A stretch of DNA of 64,000 bases from Mangrovivirga halotolerans (GTDB taxonomy: Bacteria; Bacteroidota; Bacteroidia; Cytophagales; Cyclobacteriaceae). Position 1 is the stretch's first letter; the number at the start of each line of letters is the position of its first letter. The notes beneath the pieces were generated by a model. It saw nothing but the letters and a program-made list of their open reading frames with translations, ran no database searches and had not been told where the DNA came from. The stretch spans positions 62,001 to 126,000 of the forward strand of contig NZ_JAPFQN010000003.1 in NCBI RefSeq assembly GCF_026241165.1, written 5' to 3'. A program made the position numbers and the translations under genes. Below are positions 61,763-64,000 of this stretch, piece by piece.

Positions 61763-63700
61763 ATGAGATTTTTTAATGTATATCTGGCGATATCGATACT
61801 AATTTTTTTTGCAAATAGAATAACTGCTCAAAAGATTGATGAAGATGAGATCTCAAGATTGAGAGAGGTATATCCTGAATCTCAGGTTATCTTTTTAAAA
61901 TACATTGCTGATATAGATGTTTCAGTAAAAGGAGATTCATTATATGTTGAGAAGAAAAATTTTGAGAACACTTTTTATTTAGGGAGTCAAGTGTCTCAAT
62001 TTGCGAAGGATAGAATATATAGTAGTTCTTTCTATGAGCTAAAGGATATTGAAGCCTATTCTTTGGTTCCCTCAGGAAGAAGATATAAAAAAGCTAATGT
62101 TTCAAGCTTTAAAGAGTCATTTAATAAAAACTCAGACTTCTTTTACGACGATTTTAAAACGATCAATTTTGTTTTTCCCGGTATAGAACAAAATGCCCAG
62201 TCTGTTTTATCTTATACTGAGATTTACGAGGAACCAAGATTCGGAGATAAATTTTTCTTCCAAAGTGGCATGCCTTTAGATTACGCCAGATTTTCAGTTA
62301 CAGTTGATGAAAAAATAGATATAGAGATATCAAAATTTAATTTTGAGGGTTATGATATTAAGGTTACTGAAGAAAAGCTAAAGGGAGATCGAATACGATA
62401 TACTTTCGAATCGAAGGAGATTCAAAAATGGGAAACCGAATCAAATTCACAAGGGATATCGTTTTATGCCCCACATGTTGTTTTCAGAATAAAATCATTT
62501 GTTGACAGCCAAGGAGTAACACATAGAGTACTTGATGACCTGAATGATTTGTTTGCATGGTATAGTGATTTTGTTGGTGATCTGGCGACGAAAAAAGATT
62601 TAAAAATCCAGGAGGTAGTTGATGAGCTGATTTCAGAAGATGATACTGAAATCGACAAAGTCCGAAAAATTTATTACTGGGTCCAGGATAATATAAAATA
62701 TATAGCTTTTGAAGATGGTATGAGAGGCTTTATACCGCATTCCGGAGCTTATGTTTGTGAGAAGCGGTATGGAGACTGTAAAGATATGGCGAGTATCATA
62801 GTTAACATGTTGCATCACGCTGGTATTAAAGCCCATTTTACCTGGGTAGGAACCCGGTCTATACCATACAAGTATACTGAGCTGCCGACTACCATGGTAG
62901 ACAATCATATGATAGCTACTTATAAGAGTGGAGAAGATTATTATTTTCTTGATGCTACAGCTCAGTATTTGCCATTTCCTTTACCTTCATCCATGATACA
63001 GGGAAAAGAAACGTTAATCAAAACTGACGATGGATTTGAAATAGTTGAAGTTCCGGAAATTGGCTACGAAGAAAATGTTATGAATGATACCATCAGAATA
63101 AAACTTGATGAATCAACTATTTTTGGTAAAGGCAATGTGAGTTTATCAGGATATGCCAAACTATTCAATGCTTTTAATCTCATTCAATCTGATGAAAAAA
63201 GTGTAAGTGACTATCTTAATTATTTATTAGCAAAGGGTAATAATAAGTTTCTGATCGATGATTACGATATAGCTAACTTGTATAATCGCGACTTACCTAT
63301 AGAGGTGGATTATTCTTTTAATCTTTCGGATTACTACCGTAATATAAATGATGATATTTATATCAATTTGAACCTGGACCGGGCAATGGACAATTTTATT
63401 TTTGAAAAAGACCGAAAATTACCATATGAAAACAGGTTTAGGTATACGAATAAGATAGTTACAATATTAGAAAAACCGGAAGGATATGAGCTTTCATATT
63501 TACCAGAGAATATAACTTTTGAAAATGATTTACTGGCTTTTACGATCTCATATAATGAAATGGATGGAGAAATTATAATGGACAAGACCTTGAAAGTAAA
63601 ATATCTGACTCTTCAACCAGATGAATTTGATGAGCACAATAAGGCAGTTAAGGAATTAAATAAAGCTTACCGCGAAGCAATAGTTTTAAGTAAAAAATAA
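61763..63700 (+). CDS. DUF3857/transglutaminase-like secreted protein
   Basis: This 645-residue protein has a signal peptide (residues 1-22), an N-terminal DUF3857-like domain (about 30-255) and a transglutaminase-core domain with Cys339 (RYGDCKDMAS), His382 (NHMIAT) and Asp397 (FLDATAQY), the expected triad. The C-terminal region (about 430-645) is beta-rich (DUF2569/DUF3858-like in position). The family is typical of Bacteroidota periplasm; cross-linking, protease or peptidoglycan-related activity is unproven. It lies 14 bases after the MORN protein gene and 4 bases before the next partial gene, so the three are one operon. Confidence 0.92.
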   Translation: MRFFNVYLAISILIFFANRITAQKIDEDEISRLREVYPESQVIFLKYIADIDVSVKGDSLYVEKKNFENTFYLGSQVSQFAKDRIYSSSFYELKDIEAYSLVPSGRRYKKANVSSFKESFNKNSDFFYDDFKTINFVFPGIEQNAQSVLSYTEIYEEPRFGDKFFFQSGMPLDYARFSVTVDEKIDIEISKFNFEGYDIKVTEEKLKGDRIRYTFESKEIQKWETESNSQGISFYAPHVVFRIKSFVDSQGVTHRVLDDLNDLFAWYSDFVGDLATKKDLKIQEVVDELISEDDTEIDKVRKIYYWVQDNIKYIAFEDGMRGFIPHSGAYVCEKRYGDCKDMASIIVNMLHHAGIKAHFTWVGTRSIPYKYTELPTTMVDNHMIATYKSGEDYYFLDATAQYLPFPLPSSMIQGKETLIKTDDGFEIVEVPEIGYEENVMNDTIRIKLDESTIFGKGNVSLSGYAKLFNAFNLIQSDEKSVSDYLNYLLAKGNNKFLIDDYDIANLYNRDLPIEVDYSFNLSDYYRNINDDIYINLNLDRAMDNFIFEKDRKLPYENRFRYTNKIVTILEKPEGYELSYLPENITFENDLLAFTISYNEMDGEIIMDKTLKVKYLTLQPDEFDEHNKAVKELNKAYREAIVLSKK

Positions 63701-63704
63701 TAAG

Positions 63705-64000
63705 ATGAGAATTTTTTCGACTTTTGGAATATTATTTTTGACAGTATTATCTGTAATGGCACAGCGGCCAATTGGATATGACTGGCAAGAGAATAGAGAG
63801 CCTTATAAACTTTCTAAAGTGGAGGAAGAGGAAGGAGTATATCTTCTGAAAAATCATATTCAATTTGAGTATGTGTATGAAGGAGATGAATTGTTTCTTT
63901 ATAAGACACTCCATAAAATCATAAGAGTTAACAATGATGAAGCGCTAAATGAAAATAACAGAATATATATATCCATGGATGGAGCTGTTGATCTTGTTGA
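63705..64000 (+). CDS. Partial secreted protein, probable DUF3857-type
   Basis: This frame begins at ATG 63705 and runs out of the window without a stop (98 codons visible). A signal peptide is followed by RPIGYDWQENREPYKLSKVEEEEG and then an EYVYEGDELFLYKTLHKIIRVNNDEALNENN segment, which matches the N-terminal DUF3857-like beginning of secreted transglutaminase proteins. It starts 4 bases after the previous gene and is co-directional, so it belongs to the same operon. Whether the catalytic domain follows cannot be seen. Confidence 0.75.
   Translation, partial: MRIFSTFGILFLTVLSVMAQRPIGYDWQENREPYKLSKVEEEEGVYLLKNHIQFEYVYEGDELFLYKTLHKIIRVNNDEALNENNRIYISMDGAVDLV

Overview
The window is a stretch of AT-rich chromosome from a member of the Bacteroidota, most likely an aerobic Cytophagales-type marine or soil bacterium (Marivirga/Fulvivirga-like; the genus is inference). 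Support comes from a C-terminal type IX secretion (T9SS) sorting domain on a giant protease, many lipoproteins with an acidic stretch after the lipobox Cys, Bacteroidota TonB-dependent and beta-barrel receptors, a DAHP synthase/chorismate mutase fusion, a propeller-type histidine kinase, and promoters resembling the Bacteroidota TAnnTTTG -7 element. I see no rRNA, tRNA, CRISPR array, IS element or prophage; it reads as ordinary core chromosome.

Layout. 1-2.5 kb: a partial membrane protein joining an XRE DNA-binding domain to a serine hydrolase, and a lipoprotein. 2.6-7.6 kb: an amino-acid biosynthesis block with two RNA switches: a Phe/Tyr leader-peptide attenuator before the DAHP synthase/chorismate mutase gene, and a SAM-I riboswitch before a trifunctional MetX-aspartokinase-homoserine dehydrogenase gene. 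7.7-16.6 kb: vWA lipoprotein, PAS-LuxR regulator, amino-acid permease, PepSY protein, and an SGNH-like/MBOAT O-acyl transfer pair. 17-21 kb: a beta-barrel receptor and a ferredoxin-cyclase-globin signalling protein. 20.8-27.6 kb: a run of minus-strand genes (VOC protein, chromate transporter, lipoproteins, glycosyltransferase, nitrilase-family amidase, membrane proteins). 27.8-33.5 kb: DUF1206 and DUF4235-like membrane proteins, an MCE/Mla-type lipid ABC transporter (permease, ATPase, MCE protein), an MscS channel, PfpI and CsbD stress proteins. 33.5-39 kb: lipoprotein, BrkB-like protein, and an SDR / acyl-CoA dehydrogenase / APH-kinase operon. 39-44 kb: lipoprotein, TonB receptor, TPR-LuxR regulator. 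44-52 kb: a 49-residue protein, a 2486-residue T9SS subtilase and a lipoprotein. 52-58 kb: propeller histidine kinase, solute-binding protein, baeRF-type protein, YwbE. 58.5-64 kb: TPR/MORN-repeat giant protein followed by transglutaminase-fold DUF3857-type proteins, the last running off the window.

The most notable items are (i) the complete Tyr/Phe attenuator (leader peptide with a YFFFFYY run, competing hairpins, terminator), (ii) the one-chain ferredoxin + class III nucleotidyl cyclase + flavohaemoglobin-type globin, (iii) the three-enzyme methionine-branch fusion under a SAM riboswitch, (iv) the HTH-membrane-serine hydrolase chimera, and (v) several terminators in intergenic regions with no gene in front of them, which point to short transcripts or leaders not yet described. 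All calls are from reading the sequence; no database search was possible.
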